Shown: piece by piece, positions 5,013 through 13,568 of the stretch
Numbering within the stretch: position 1 is the first letter of the stretch
How the letters are laid out: each line of letters starts with the position of its first letter
IMG/VR virus record: IMGVR_UViG_3300030104_002016
Location: 1 to 21,152 of that record
Origin: a virus
Length of the DNA: 21,152 nt
Direction: 5' to 3' (one strand)
The notes under the pieces: model-generated
What the model was told of the DNA's origin: nothing
What the model saw: the letters and a program-made list of their open reading frames with translations, nothing else
The model's database searches: none
Translations under genes and position numbers: made by a program

Positions 5013-5552
5013 TTAGCAATCAGATAAATCTTTACCCAAACTTGAGCCAATGTCGGAACCTATTTTTTGCGCCCTATTCCTGGCAAAAGGCTCTAATAAA
5101 AATCCAATTATCGGAATATTAGAAAGCCTTGATGCGCCCGCAGCTGTAGCAACTCCAGCCCCTACCAGACCACCGTTATTCTTTCCAATGATTGAAGCCT
5201 CTAAGCATTTCATATCTATCTCTTGTCTTTTCTCTGTCGGTACATGGGGGACATATTCACGCCTAACATAGCTAACATCTTGTTTACCATTCCATTTGCT
5301 TTTAGTTGTATCGCTACTAAATAAAACCGTTTTGGGTTGGTGCATATTATGAGTGATCGTTAAATCTAATTTTTCCCCATTTTTCTGATAGTGCATTTGA
5401 CTTGCAGAGTTTTCAGTTGTATTTAATCGCGCTAGATCAAAAGGAATTGAATTAGTAGATTTTGATAACAAGGTTAAACTAAAAAAATTAGTACCAATTA
5501 AACCAGCCCCTAAAAGGATACTTAAAAAAGGAAAATCAGAACGGTAAGACAT
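5013..5552 (-). CDS. Membrane protein with glycine-zipper tail, cyanophage type, 179 aa
   Basis: Residues 8-29 (PFLSILLGAGLIGTNFFSLTLL) are a membrane anchor or uncleaved signal. A polar region follows (30-110), then the block EKRQEIDMKCLEASIIGKN (107-125). The C-terminal third is rich in small residues: GGLVGAGVATAAGASRLSNI (127-146), IPIIGFLLEP (146-155), and KIGSDIGSSLGKDLSDC at the very end. Repeated GxxxG spacing suggests membrane or oligomer packing. Cys116 and the terminal Cys179 could pair. From memory, the IDMxCLEASIxGKNxGGxxGA segment resembles a conserved cyanomyovirus protein. The start overlaps the upstream gene by 17 nt. The stop TAA is followed at once, in the same frame, by the GTG start of the next gene. 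Confidence 0.75.
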   Translation of the reverse strand: MSYRSDFPFLSILLGAGLIGTNFFSLTLLSKSTNSIPFDLARLNTTENSASQMHYQKNGEKLDLTITHNMHQPKTVLFSSDTTKSKWNGKQDVSYVRREYVPHVPTEKRQEIDMKCLEASIIGKNNGGLVGAGVATAAGASRLSNIPIIGFLLEPFARNRAQKIGSDIGSSLGKDLSDC

Positions 5553-5742
5553 TACCTGTTGCCTTTGGCATCTCCATACTAGGCATACTTTCTTTTACTA
5601 GCTTCGGCAATTCGCTCTTTATTTGAGACATTGCATGATTAATAATCTTTTGACGATTTAGAAAACCATATCCAAGGCCACCAAGACCTACTAAAAACGC
5701 AGTAAAGGAAATGATAGAAAGAGTGTTAATTACTTTTTGCAT
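5536..5742 (-). CDS. Small N-terminally anchored protein, cyanophage type, 68 aa
   Basis: One membrane segment (residues 7-27, TLSIISFTAFLVGLGGLGYGF) is followed by a basic turn (NRQK). A helical polar tail (HAMSQIKSELPKLVKESM) then ends in Pro/Met-rich MPSMEMPKATGNVLPF. From memory, a protein of the same size and plan, with the same ATGxxxPF end, accompanies the secreted set in cyanomyoviruses. ATG 5742-5740 begins 3 nt after the upstream stop, and the 3' end overlaps the next gene by 17 nt. A bitopic protein with its tail on the cytoplasmic or periplasmic face is expected; its role is unknown. Confidence 0.72.
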   Translation of the reverse strand: MQKVINTLSIISFTAFLVGLGGLGYGFLNRQKIINHAMSQIKSELPKLVKESMPSMEMPKATGNVLPF

Positions 5743-5745
5743 TAA

Positions 5746-5994
5746 TCAATACTTAGACTTTCCAAGTGTAATTGCTGCATCTATATCTGTAAAAGATTCA
5801 GAAGTCCAGATAGAAGTTGTGCCGTCCTCTTTCTTATAAGCCTTAATTATTTCTAGATGATCTACATTCCTTTTAAGGGTGTCCTTATCTTCATCAGTAA
5901 TTTTTGATTGAGCAGCAATAGAATTGATGAGAGTGACGCTATCACCAGCAGCATTAAAGACTTTTGCAACTTCTTCCGTAGAACGTTCAGCCAT
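5746..5994 (-). CDS. Small soluble helical protein after the fibre gene, 82 aa
   Basis: I chose ATG 5994-5992 ([19 protein letters not shown]); a TTG six codons upstream is possible. The ATG lies 8 nt inside the end of the collagen-like fibre gene, so translation is coupled. The product is a helical, acidic protein with the block [20 protein letters not shown] (about 45-64) and no membrane segment. I recall similar short proteins (EEVxKVxxAA...KRNVDHLEI...) as conserved hypotheticals in cyanomyoviruses and other marine phages, placed next to fibre or structural genes. That placement hints at a virion or fibre-assembly accessory protein, but no activity can be read from the sequence. Confidence 0.72.
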   Translation of the reverse strand: MAERSTEEVAKVFNAAGDSVTLINSIAAQSKITDEDKDTLKRNVDHLEIIKAYKKEDGTTSIWTSESFTDIDAAITLGKSKY

Positions 5995-8707
5995 TGTTTC
6001 TAAGAGTTTCAATCTCCATTTTAAGCTCTTGTATAGCTCTTACAAGTATTGGTATTAATTTTCCAGGTGCTGCCTCAAGTTTTTCTGGATTTGACTCTAA
6101 AACTAAATTTAAAAAATCAGCATCATTATTTTTTTGTGCTTCCTGAAAATCCTGAGCAATAAAACCTGCCTCGTAACCTTTTGGCCCCTTGCCATCTCTA
6201 GTTTGCCACTTGAATTTTACAGGTTTAAGAGAATCAATAAAATCCAATCCTAGATCTAATGTTTTGATATCTGTTTTATCACGTCTATCAGATAAAGATG
6301 AAATTGAGCTTACTTGACAACGCAACGTTGCAACTGAACTATTGCCCAAAACGACTTCGTTTGAAGCTGTGCTTGAACTTGTATCCGAATTAAATCCTAT
6401 ACAGGTATTATTAGAGCCAGTTGTAATGTTATCTCCAGCATGAGCTCCCAGTGCAGAATTTTCTGAGCCTGTATTTACAACCTGTAAAGACTGATTTCCC
6501 ATCCCAGTGTTGTCATTTCCAGTTGTCAGTCCCCCTAGTGCTTCATAGCCCATGCTATTGTTGAAAAGTCCGGTGGTGACTGAATCCATTGCTCTAAGAC
6601 CCACCCCACCATTTCCATATCCTGTAGTGTTACGTTTGCCGGCTTCATACCCCACAAAAACATTTGAATCGCCTGAGGTAGTCGCCTCTCCTGCAAACGC
6701 TCCAACGGCTACGTTATTGCCTGCCGTATTAAGATTTAAAGCCTTGTAACCAACAGCAACCAACTCCGAATTTGTAGTAACAGTCGACAACGCACCACTT
6801 CCAATCGCGACGGATTTATCTCCGGAACTAATGGCTGCGCCTGCATTGTAGCCATAAAGAGAATTATTTACTGCACTTGTACCACTAAAACTACTTCCAG
6901 CGTTTGTGCCTCCCACCGTATTGTATTCAGAGTCAGAATCTAGTCCTCCACCAGCAGCAGCAGCCCATTTAACTCCAGTTGCTTCATTAGAGTCAGCAGT
7001 TAAAACATAATCATTAGTTCCTACAGCTAAAGCAGTTGGATCGCCTGAGCCATCACCAATTAATATTTCACCCTTACCGTCTAAATCGCTATTCATTACT
7101 GCGCCAGCCGAATCTACGTTGGTTGCATTAACTGTTGCATCTGAGCCATCCGCACCTGCGGCGCCTTGTGGTCCCTGAGGTCCTGTTGCACCTGTAGCCC
7201 CTGCCGATCCCGTTGTTCCAGTAGGACCAGTTGCGCCGGTAGCGCCGGTCTCTCCTCTAGGTATTGTGAAATTGAACGTGGCAGCAGAAGATGAACCACT
7301 ATTTGAAACTGAGGCGTTAGTTCCTGCGTTACCTGTAGTTGTTGAACCAACCGCTATAGTTGCCGCTGCCCCATCAGCCCCATCAGATCCAGCGGGCCCA
7401 GTTGCTCCAGTTGCTCCATCACTACCATCGGCTCCGGCAGCTCCTGTTGCACCAGTTGGACCTTGAGGGCCTGTTGCTCCTGTCGCTCCATCTGAACCAT
7501 CTGCGCCTGCTGCACCAGTTGGGCCTTGGGGTCCGGTCGGACCTTGAGCACCCGTTGCGCCTTGTGGTCCTGTAGCGCCAGTTGCTCCATCGTTTCCGTC
7601 AGATCCGTCATTACCTGCTGGGCCTTGAGGTCCGGTTGCACCTGTTGCACCCTGTGAACCTGTAGAACCTTGAATCCCTTGAATCCCTTGTGAACCCTGT
7701 GGGCCTGTGGCTCCAGTGTCGCCTTTGTCTCCTGTTCGAGCAAATGTAATAACTAAATTTTCATTACTACTAAAAGTCCCATCCCCCGAGACATAAGCAC
7801 AAGTAACTTTGTGATAACCGGTAGCTTCTGTTGCAGCCGAAATAGTATATAAACGGAAATTATCAGGTTCAGCCTCTTCACTAATTTTAAAATGACCTTT
7901 TATTGTCGAAGTAGAATCATCTATCGTCCTTAAATAAGCTTGAATATCTGTTCCGTTCTTATCTGTATCATCAATAAATAGAAGCGTTGCACTTTGAGGC
8001 GCTGCGTTATTTAACGCTAATTTGCCTGCACCCGGATCGGCATCACTAGTAGACGTGTTGAATTGATATTCAAAGGTAGCCCCACCAAATGCGCCGGTTT
8101 GCCCAGTCGCGCCAGTATTACCCTGTGGCCCAGTATTTCCTTGCGGGCCTTGGATACCTTGATTGCCTTGTGCGCCCGTCGATCCTGTTGGCCCTGTTGC
8201 TCCTGCTGGCCCTGTTGCTCCTGTATCACCTCTAGGAATGGTAAATTTAAAACTCGCAGCAGAGGCTGAGCCTTCATTCGTAACGCTTGCACTTGTACCA
8301 GCATTACCCGTAACTGTTGAATCTATGCCAACCGTTGCCGCCGAGCCTGTAGATCCTGTAGATCCTGTTGTACCTGTTGGCCCAGTTGCGCCAGTCGCTC
8401 CGGTTGGACCTATTAACGAGACGTAGCTACCAGGCCACGTCCCGCTTGCCTTTGGTCCATACAATCTTGAATTGGTTGTTTCAATCCACCAATCACCGTC
8501 ATTGCCATCACTACTTTGAGGGACTGAACTTCCACTCCTAACTAAAGTTCCTGATTGACCTACAGCTCCAGTTGCGCCCGTAGCGCCCGTTGGTCCGGCG
8601 GGTCCAGTTGGGCCAGTTGGGCCAGCAGTAATGATTTTTACTGTCTGATTTTCATCATCAAGAATCTTGACCTGATTGATTGTCTCGGTAATAGTTACGT
8701 TGCTCAT
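5987..8707 (-). CDS. Collagen-like tail fibre with C-terminal S74 intramolecular chaperone, 906 aa
   Basis: The domains in order are as follows. A short N-terminal attachment region (1-28) is followed by Gly-X-Y blocks at 29-53, 100-122, 160-206, 326-447 and 485-522, mostly [27 protein letters not shown] patch lies at 70-85. A repeated 37-residue beta module occurs at 124-160 and 449-485. A globular domain occupies 207-325. A beta-roll region at about 600-790 repeats every 20-25 residues ([27 protein letters not shown]). The peptidase S74 domain starts at S806 (SDRRDKTDI), with the conserved GFIAQDF and a C-terminal helix. S74 domains trimerise fibres and then cleave themselves off just before that Ser, so the mature fibre should end at about residue 805. 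ATG 8707 overlaps the upstream stop (ATGA). It is probably a host-recognition side fibre. Confidence 0.92.
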   Translation of the reverse strand: MSNVTITETINQVKILDDENQTVKIITAGPTGPTGPAGPTGATGATGAVGQSGTLVRSGSSVPQSSDGNDGDWWIETTNSRLYGPKASGTWPGSYVSLIGPTGATGATGPTGTTGSTGSTGSAATVGIDSTVTGNAGTSASVTNEGSASAASFKFTIPRGDTGATGPAGATGPTGSTGAQGNQGIQGPQGNTGPQGNTGATGQTGAFGGATFEYQFNTSTSDADPGAGKLALNNAAPQSATLLFIDDTDKNGTDIQAYLRTIDDSTSTIKGHFKISEEAEPDNFRLYTISAATEATGYHKVTCAYVSGDGTFSSNENLVITFARTGDKGDTGATGPQGSQGIQGIQGSTGSQGATGATGPQGPAGNDGSDGNDGATGATGPQGATGAQGPTGPQGPTGAAGADGSDGATGATGPQGPTGATGAAGADGSDGATGATGPAGSDGADGAAATIAVGSTTTGNAGTNASVSNSGSSSAATFNFTIPRGETGATGATGPTGTTGSAGATGATGPQGPQGAAGADGSDATVNATNVDSAGAVMNSDLDGKGEILIGDGSGDPTALAVGTNDYVLTADSNEATGVKWAAAAGGGLDSDSEYNTVGGTNAGSSFSGTSAVNNSLYGYNAGAAISSGDKSVAIGSGALSTVTTNSELVAVGYKALNLNTAGNNVAVGAFAGEATTSGDSNVFVGYEAGKRNTTGYGNGGVGLRAMDSVTTGLFNNSMGYEALGGLTTGNDNTGMGNQSLQVVNTGSENSALGAHAGDNITTGSNNTCIGFNSDTSSSTASNEVVLGNSSVATLRCQVSSISSLSDRRDKTDIKTLDLGLDFIDSLKPVKFKWQTRDGKGPKGYEAGFIAQDFQEAQKNNDADFLNLVLESNPEKLEAAPGKLIPILVRAIQELKMEIETLRNNG
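7253..7363 (-). repeat. Intragenic module repeat, copy 2
   Basis: Residues 449-485 of the fibre repeat the copy 1 module with conserved [14 protein letters not shown] and NFTIPRG. Both copies precede a fresh Gly-X-Y block. FTIPRG may be a cap that starts triple-helix registration (inference). Confidence 0.8.
7367..7732 (-). repeat. Longest collagen-like Gly-X-Y tract in the fibre gene
   Basis: Codes for residues 326-447, an almost unbroken run of GPQ, GAT, GPT, GAA and GSD triplets with internal near-direct DNA repeats. Such tracts recombine easily and are common sites of length variation and mis-assembly. Long open frames on both strands here are side effects of the repeat and are not genes. 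Confidence 0.85.
8228..8338 (-). repeat. Intragenic module repeat, copy 1
   Basis: Residues 124-160 of the fibre: ATVG..ST.TGNAGT.ASV, then [12 protein letters not shown], placed between collagen blocks. Copy 2 is at 7253-7363. Confidence 0.8.
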
Positions 8708-9048
8708 GATGTGTAGCCCTCCGAGACATTAAATTTGACTCTAATAATTAAAGAAGTATCTGAACCAACTGTTCTTTTTACGTCAAAATATGGAGCTGGA
8801 GTAGTTGGCAATATGGTCGTCTGTACTTCAGACAAAGATAGTCTGAATTTTCCATTACTAGCGTCTGTAATTGTGCAAGTTATATCGCAATATTTCTTTG
8901 ATCTCTCTGCGTTCCAGACTTCAGAGGTCAGGGTTGAGCCTGTCAGGTCATGAGCTGTTCCATTTTCATCCTCAAAAATAAAATTTTTAGTCCAATCAAC
9001 TCGACGGTAAACATCTAATTCAGTTGGAGTTTTATTTGGTAAACTCAT
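8704..9048 (-). CDS. Beta-rich tail or fibre-associated protein, 114 aa
   Basis: A beta-rich soluble protein: [20 protein letters not shown], then [19 protein letters not shown], a [17 protein letters not shown] segment and a [21 protein letters not shown] end. The pattern (polar tether, small beta-sandwich, DVKR and LIIRVKFxVSEG strands) resembles short beta-domain proteins placed between fibre genes in siphophages, in the style of N-terminal domains of baseplate upper proteins. No family can be named with confidence. It starts at ATG 9048, directly abutting the TAG of the S74 fibre gene in the same reading frame. It overlaps the collagen-like fibre start by ATGA, so it sits between two fibres and may be an adaptor for one of them. 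Confidence 0.75.
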   Translation of the reverse strand: MSLPNKTPTELDVYRRVDWTKNFIFEDENGTAHDLTGSTLTSEVWNAERSKKYCDITCTITDASNGKFRLSLSEVQTTILPTTPAPYFDVKRTVGSDTSLIIRVKFNVSEGYTS

Positions 9049-9987
9049 CTACTTTGCCTCTAATGCAGCGACCTTTGTTTCTAACGTCTCAATTTTTGCT
9101 ACGGCCTCTTGTAGTGCTTTTGTTAAAACAGAAACGATTGCATCAACTTTTAAAGATTGAACTTGATTTGCTGCATCTTTCGCCCCTTCGCAACCACTAG
9201 GAATTACCTCCGCTACTTCGTGAGCAATAAAACCCTCTCTTGCTACTCCATCAGCCTTAAAACTAAAATCATCATTGTCTGCATATTCATAATTAACAGG
9301 TCTTAATTGTTTAATTTTGTCGATTCCTGATACTGTTTGAGTCGTTATATTTTTCTTTACTCGGTAATCTGAAGAAACAGTGATTGTCCCCTGATCGACT
9401 GCATCAATCCATAGTTTTGCCGCTGAACCTGTCCATTGAATATTTACAACGTTGCCTTGATTTGTTCCGCTGTACCCACTTCTAGAAGCAAAACCACGAC
9501 CATTGATAACCCCTAAACTTGTAACTGCTGCATTTGCATCCCCTAATGTTATCGAGCCATTACCGTTTGCAGTGAAAGTAGTTTTTATATTGCCATTACC
9601 TCCTGTTTCAATTAGAAAATTATAATTAGTATCATTTGATTGGCTTATTCTGCAATCGTAATCAACAGAACTTCTCTTGAAATCAATATGGGGTGAGGTT
9701 GCATCAGATTGAACTTCAATTGAGCCTGTAGCTGATAGACCAATAAAAGAATTACCAGTTGAAAATAAACCACTCCCATTAGTTTCTAAAAAAGGATGCC
9801 AAGCACTCCCCGTATAATATTCAAACCTATTTGCTGTTGTATTGAGCCAGAGGGTTCCTGTTTGTTTATAACTTGGCGCAGAACCATCAGAGTTAGCTGT
9901 AAGGATATTGGTTAAAGTATTGTTAATGTCATCTCTTACTGTTGCACCAGAACCGTTATCAATTACATAATCACCGTGTTGAGACAT
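9049..9987 (-). CDS. S74-domain tail fibre, 312 aa
   Basis: The N-terminus (MSQHGDYVIDNGSGATVRDD) and the following TGTLWLNTTANRFEYYTGSAW (43-63) form an attachment module I recall as common in marine phage fibres. The middle (70-200) is Gly/Asn/Ser-rich beta structure. The S74 chaperone begins at S206 (SDYRVKKNI) and includes the conserved EGFIAHEVAEVIP (251-263). It ends in a coiled coil (KIETLETKVAALEAK). Self-cleavage before S206 is expected after trimerisation. It is the first gene after gpJ, the usual place for a tail-tip fibre. The start at ATG 9987 follows a gap of 57 nt with recurrent motif copies D and E, so it may have its own promoter. Confidence 0.9.
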   Translation of the reverse strand: MSQHGDYVIDNGSGATVRDDINNTLTNILTANSDGSAPSYKQTGTLWLNTTANRFEYYTGSAWHPFLETNGSGLFSTGNSFIGLSATGSIEVQSDATSPHIDFKRSSVDYDCRISQSNDTNYNFLIETGGNGNIKTTFTANGNGSITLGDANAAVTSLGVINGRGFASRSGYSGTNQGNVVNIQWTGSAAKLWIDAVDQGTITVSSDYRVKKNITTQTVSGIDKIKQLRPVNYEYADNDDFSFKADGVAREGFIAHEVAEVIPSGCEGAKDAANQVQSLKVDAIVSVLTKALQEAVAKIETLETKVAALEAK

Positions 9988-10000
9988 TTTATCTTCTATT

Positions 10001-10019
10001 AATTACGCTTAGTATAGTC
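10001..10019 (-). promoter_or_regulatory. Recurrent intergenic motif, copy E (divergent form)
   Basis: Minus-strand ACTATACTAAGCGTAATT, which fits the consensus if one or two single-base indels are allowed. It lies 14 nt upstream of the fibre ATG at 9987 and contains TATACT, a possible -10 box. It forms an imperfect inverted repeat with copy D. Confidence 0.35.
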
Positions 10020-10023
10020 TATC

Positions 10024-10040
10024 TTACTATTTAGGCGTAT
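10024..10040 (+). promoter_or_regulatory. Recurrent intergenic motif, copy D
   Basis: TTACTATTTAGGCGTAT matches the consensus TTACTATGCARRCGTAT at 15 of 17 positions. It lies in the only gap between gpJ and the first fibre gene, oriented away from the fibre gene, tail to tail with copy E. Confidence 0.5.
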
Positions 10041-10044
10041 CAAG

Positions 10045-13000
10045 TCAAACGGCTTGGCCGTGACCACTCGCAATCCAATTAAAATCATCAGTAATAATGC
10101 TTCCTGAACTGTTTTTTATGGTTGCGATGAATTGATTTGCGGAAATAGCCAGTTCAACAATATCTCCTGAACTAGGCGAAATAACATTAACAGAAACAGA
10201 AGGTTTATCAGTTGTAAAACCTAAAGCACTTGTTCCAGGCCAATACTGCATCGGGAATGTAATTGTTTTTGCAGCTCCGCCATTACCAACAGGTGCAGTA
10301 CTTTGTTGAGTTGAAGGCTCTAGATTTGCTGTAAATCCTAGTTCTTCAATTTCTATATTTTCTGAACTATCAGCCGTTGTCACTTCTGCTTTAAATCTAA
10401 ACCCTCTTCCTTGCAATAATGTATTCGTCATCTTCTGATAACCATTCCAAGTAGGAGAAGCACTAGTAGGATCATCATCTGTTGAATCAACTAAAATTGA
10501 GGCGTCTGGGCTATATGCAACATCACCGTCAAAAGTTGTCCAATCATCAATATTTGTTCCTCTGTCTTCAATAGTTGTACCAACCACAATATTTGCTGTT
10601 TTTAAAGTTTGCTTGAACCGAACAGGGTAAACGCCCTCCATATCAATTACGTTTGAAAAGGTGTACGTTCCAGAGTTGTAAACACCTGACCCAACTTCAT
10701 CTAATGTCTCTACATTTGTCCCTGCAATCGTTAAATTGTTAAAGTCAGTTATTGAGTCAAAATTGTCTGTTGTTGTTAAGCGTAATTTATTTGAATTAAC
10801 TTCTAGATTCGTCTTTGTTCCACTAAAACCAGTCTGTTCAGTTTGTGTTTTTATTGTCTTTAAATTTATATCAGAATCATTTAATACAATTCCTACTGCA
10901 TCACTTTTTCTATACCCAGAATCTTTAAAAGCAATTAAGACCGTTCCACCTAAAGAAGGAAGTTGGACTTGCGTTGATGCGCCTGGAATTGGATCGATTA
11001 AAGTCGTTGAGTTTTGCCATGTTGCTCCTGTAGTTCTACTTGTCCATTTAAAACAAACACTTCCACCAATTTTTACATCTAAATCTGTTGATTGCGTCCA
11101 AGTCAAAAGACCATTGGCAAATTGCACATTAGTAGGTGCTGATGGGGCCGCTGTTTTACCAATAATGTTTCTATTCAAACTTGCAAATGTGCCTGAAACA
11201 ATTGCACTTTGCGCCATACTATAAACTTCACATTCAAACAATCCTGCCTCTAATCCATCAATATCAACAGTCGTGTCTGATGTAATAATTCTAGAATAAT
11301 TATCTGTTTCATTTCTATATCTAACCAAAAATTGCGTTTGGTTCGTTTTATCAAGTGGTCTATTCCATGACAAAGTAATTCTATTAACTACAGTATCATT
11401 AACCTCAACTATATTTTCACTAAAGGATAAACTCGTTGGTGGCTGTGGAATAACATTTAATTCAGAAGTTTGTCTTTCAGGTAAAGCAATGTCTTGTTCA
11501 ATATAATCATATTTTCCTGAGTTATAAGGAATACAGCTAATATCATATAATAAATCATCTTTTTCAGTAACACTAATAACCTTCCAAGTTGATGTTGTTA
11601 ATGTTCCTGTCTTATATACCCATAAACTGTTTGATTGTGGCGCACTAGTATAAGCACTACTAACTGTTATTACACCCAAAGAAATACTACTGACAGTTTT
11701 AGTTTCAACCGTTCCATCTGAAAGAACAACTGACAATTCAGAACCACTAGAAAAAGTAATATCTGTATCACTATCAATAGTAATTGCTGTTGTTGTTGCA
11801 CTTTTTATAAGACCTGCTGTCCTTTTCCCCTGACGCATAGGGTCAGCAATTTCTATTACTTGTCCAGGTCTACAAATAACACCCGCAGCAATAGAAGTGG
11901 TAAAACTACAAACTTCATTTTCATGTGTTTGTGAATACAATAAAGCCCGCCCCATTCGATTTGCTTGTTGTCTTGAAGTACAACCAACAGCTTCTACATT
12001 TTTACTAACAATTCCGTACTTACTTTGTGGAGCCGTTGTTTCATCTTCAACCTGTTCTACATCTTTTTTGTAAGTGTTCATATTAAAGAAACTTACATTT
12101 ACAACTGTGAACTTTGTATCTTGAGGCGTTCCAGAATATGAAAATCCACCTTCAACTACATTTGCTAATGTGAATAAATAAGATGTACTTTGTGGGCTAT
12201 CTTGTATCAGTCTTAAAGAGTTATTGCTCCAATAAGGAGTAACTCTCATGTTGCTGCATATTTTATTAATTACATTAAATGCATTATCTTGCGTTTGTAG
12301 TGAACCATTAAAACTAAATCTTGGTTCTAGACCTGTATTAGTAGAAAGCAAATCGCTGTTGTAATGACTAACAGTATAAAAATCATAATTACTTATTTGA
12401 TTTTCTTTTATAAATTCACCTAATCCAAATCTTTCATTTAATAAAATCTCACGCAAAAGCATTGCAGGGTCTGTATTCCAATGTGTTGCAGTTGTAAAAC
12501 TACCTTGAAAAATATAACCTGTAGGATATTCAATTCTCCCCGTTGTGGGGTCAACAGTTGGAGTAAAAGTTGTTCCAGATCCGTTTGTATATGGTGCAGG
12601 AATTTTTGTTTTTAATCCCCTTATTTTATACATTCTTGCAGGTGGTTGACCTCCAAATCTTTCAGCATCAACTTTAAATGCATGGTAAGCAGTATTAGAG
12701 TATGTATTAGGTTCGTCTTTTATTAAAGTGTATGTACTCCAGTTCATGTCTGATTGAACAGAGTCTTTTTCCCAATGTTTTCCATTACGGTCAATGCTGT
12801 CACTTTTTCCATCATCTGTAATTCTTGTTACTCTTATTTGTAAAGGATAAAGATTAACATCATTACTTACAACTAATTTATGATCTCTTGAATATGGACC
12901 TTTTGATTTACCTTGAACTTGCAGATTCTCTCCAAAAGCATTACTAAAATCAGCCTGCCCTGTGTATTTATGTTCAATTTTATAACGAACAGTGACTCCT

Positions 13001-13566
13001 TTTTGTGTCCCTGTGTCATGTTTTTGTCTGAATAAAGTAGGCCAAGTTAATGTAATTCTTATTGGATAATCACCAGCACCATCTGTATCAAAAGGAGTTG
13101 ATATTGTCTGAGTTACAGGTGAAGCTTGTTCAACTTTAGTTTGTACGTTAACAGTTGTTTCTGTGCTGCTAATTCCAACTTGACTTGTAACTGTTTGCGT
13201 AGCTGTTCCATATTTAAACTCATTTTTCACCTCACCAAAATTATTAATTAAAACATTTTCTGTTGCAACAGAATTAAAAGAAGGTGTTGCACCGTTAATA
13301 GGCGTTTCATTTAGAAAAACATCTGTTAATGCTTCCCTATTAAAATTATCTGTTCCAACGCCCCAACTGCCAGGATGCTGAGAAGGGTATCTTGCTGCTA
13401 ATAATGCTTTTCTTACTGCATTTGCCGGACCTGCAATTTCACCTTCGGAAAGTGCGTCAAAAATAGTTAAGAATTGATTACTTTCTAAAGTGTTTTCATG
13501 ACCAAAATTAGCTCTGAAATCACGAAAATCTCCATTGTGTTGCCCTGAATAATAAGTTGGTGCCAT
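10045..13566 (-). CDS. J: Central tail tip / host-specificity protein (lambda gpJ family), 1173 aa
   Basis: Size and landmarks match lambda gpJ (1132 aa). The N-terminal half has the family blocks NQFLTIFDALSEGEI, EALTDVFLNETPI and MYKIRGLKTKIP. The central block GGFSYSGTPQDTKFTVVNVS with VEAVGCTSRQQANRMGRALL and VICRPGQVIEIADPMRQGKR is the conserved tip-attachment core. Fibronectin-III-like modules follow from about residue 705 (PPTSLSFSENIVEV, ITLSWNRPL). The C-terminal 250 residues are divergent, as expected for receptor-contacting parts. AGGAGGT (in the last codons of gpI) is 8-9 nt before ATG 13566, one of the best ribosome binding sites in the operon. It forms the distal tail tip and contacts the host surface. 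Confidence 0.95.
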   Translation of the reverse strand: MAPTYYSGQHNGDFRDFRANFGHENTLESNQFLTIFDALSEGEIAGPANAVRKALLAARYPSQHPGSWGVGTDNFNREALTDVFLNETPINGATPSFNSVATENVLINNFGEVKNEFKYGTATQTVTSQVGISSTETTVNVQTKVEQASPVTQTISTPFDTDGAGDYPIRITLTWPTLFRQKHDTGTQKGVTVRYKIEHKYTGQADFSNAFGENLQVQGKSKGPYSRDHKLVVSNDVNLYPLQIRVTRITDDGKSDSIDRNGKHWEKDSVQSDMNWSTYTLIKDEPNTYSNTAYHAFKVDAERFGGQPPARMYKIRGLKTKIPAPYTNGSGTTFTPTVDPTTGRIEYPTGYIFQGSFTTATHWNTDPAMLLREILLNERFGLGEFIKENQISNYDFYTVSHYNSDLLSTNTGLEPRFSFNGSLQTQDNAFNVINKICSNMRVTPYWSNNSLRLIQDSPQSTSYLFTLANVVEGGFSYSGTPQDTKFTVVNVSFFNMNTYKKDVEQVEDETTAPQSKYGIVSKNVEAVGCTSRQQANRMGRALLYSQTHENEVCSFTTSIAAGVICRPGQVIEIADPMRQGKRTAGLIKSATTTAITIDSDTDITFSSGSELSVVLSDGTVETKTVSSISLGVITVSSAYTSAPQSNSLWVYKTGTLTTSTWKVISVTEKDDLLYDISCIPYNSGKYDYIEQDIALPERQTSELNVIPQPPTSLSFSENIVEVNDTVVNRITLSWNRPLDKTNQTQFLVRYRNETDNYSRIITSDTTVDIDGLEAGLFECEVYSMAQSAIVSGTFASLNRNIIGKTAAPSAPTNVQFANGLLTWTQSTDLDVKIGGSVCFKWTSRTTGATWQNSTTLIDPIPGASTQVQLPSLGGTVLIAFKDSGYRKSDAVGIVLNDSDINLKTIKTQTEQTGFSGTKTNLEVNSNKLRLTTTDNFDSITDFNNLTIAGTNVETLDEVGSGVYNSGTYTFSNVIDMEGVYPVRFKQTLKTANIVVGTTIEDRGTNIDDWTTFDGDVAYSPDASILVDSTDDDPTSASPTWNGYQKMTNTLLQGRGFRFKAEVTTADSSENIEIEELGFTANLEPSTQQSTAPVGNGGAAKTITFPMQYWPGTSALGFTTDKPSVSVNVISPSSGDIVELAISANQFIATIKNSSGSIITDDFNWIASGHGQAV

Positions 13567-13568
13567 TG

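Noticed and set aside
7114-8426. Several open frames on both strands in the collagen-like region (Val/Leu/Gln-rich or Pro/Val/Ala-rich)
   Set aside because: Pure side effects of Gly-X-Y codon repeats read in other frames.
10736-11224. 162-codon open frame on the plus strand inside gpJ
   Set aside because: It is antisense to a well-supported tail protein with conserved sequence and encodes a low-complexity composition with no recognisable domain.
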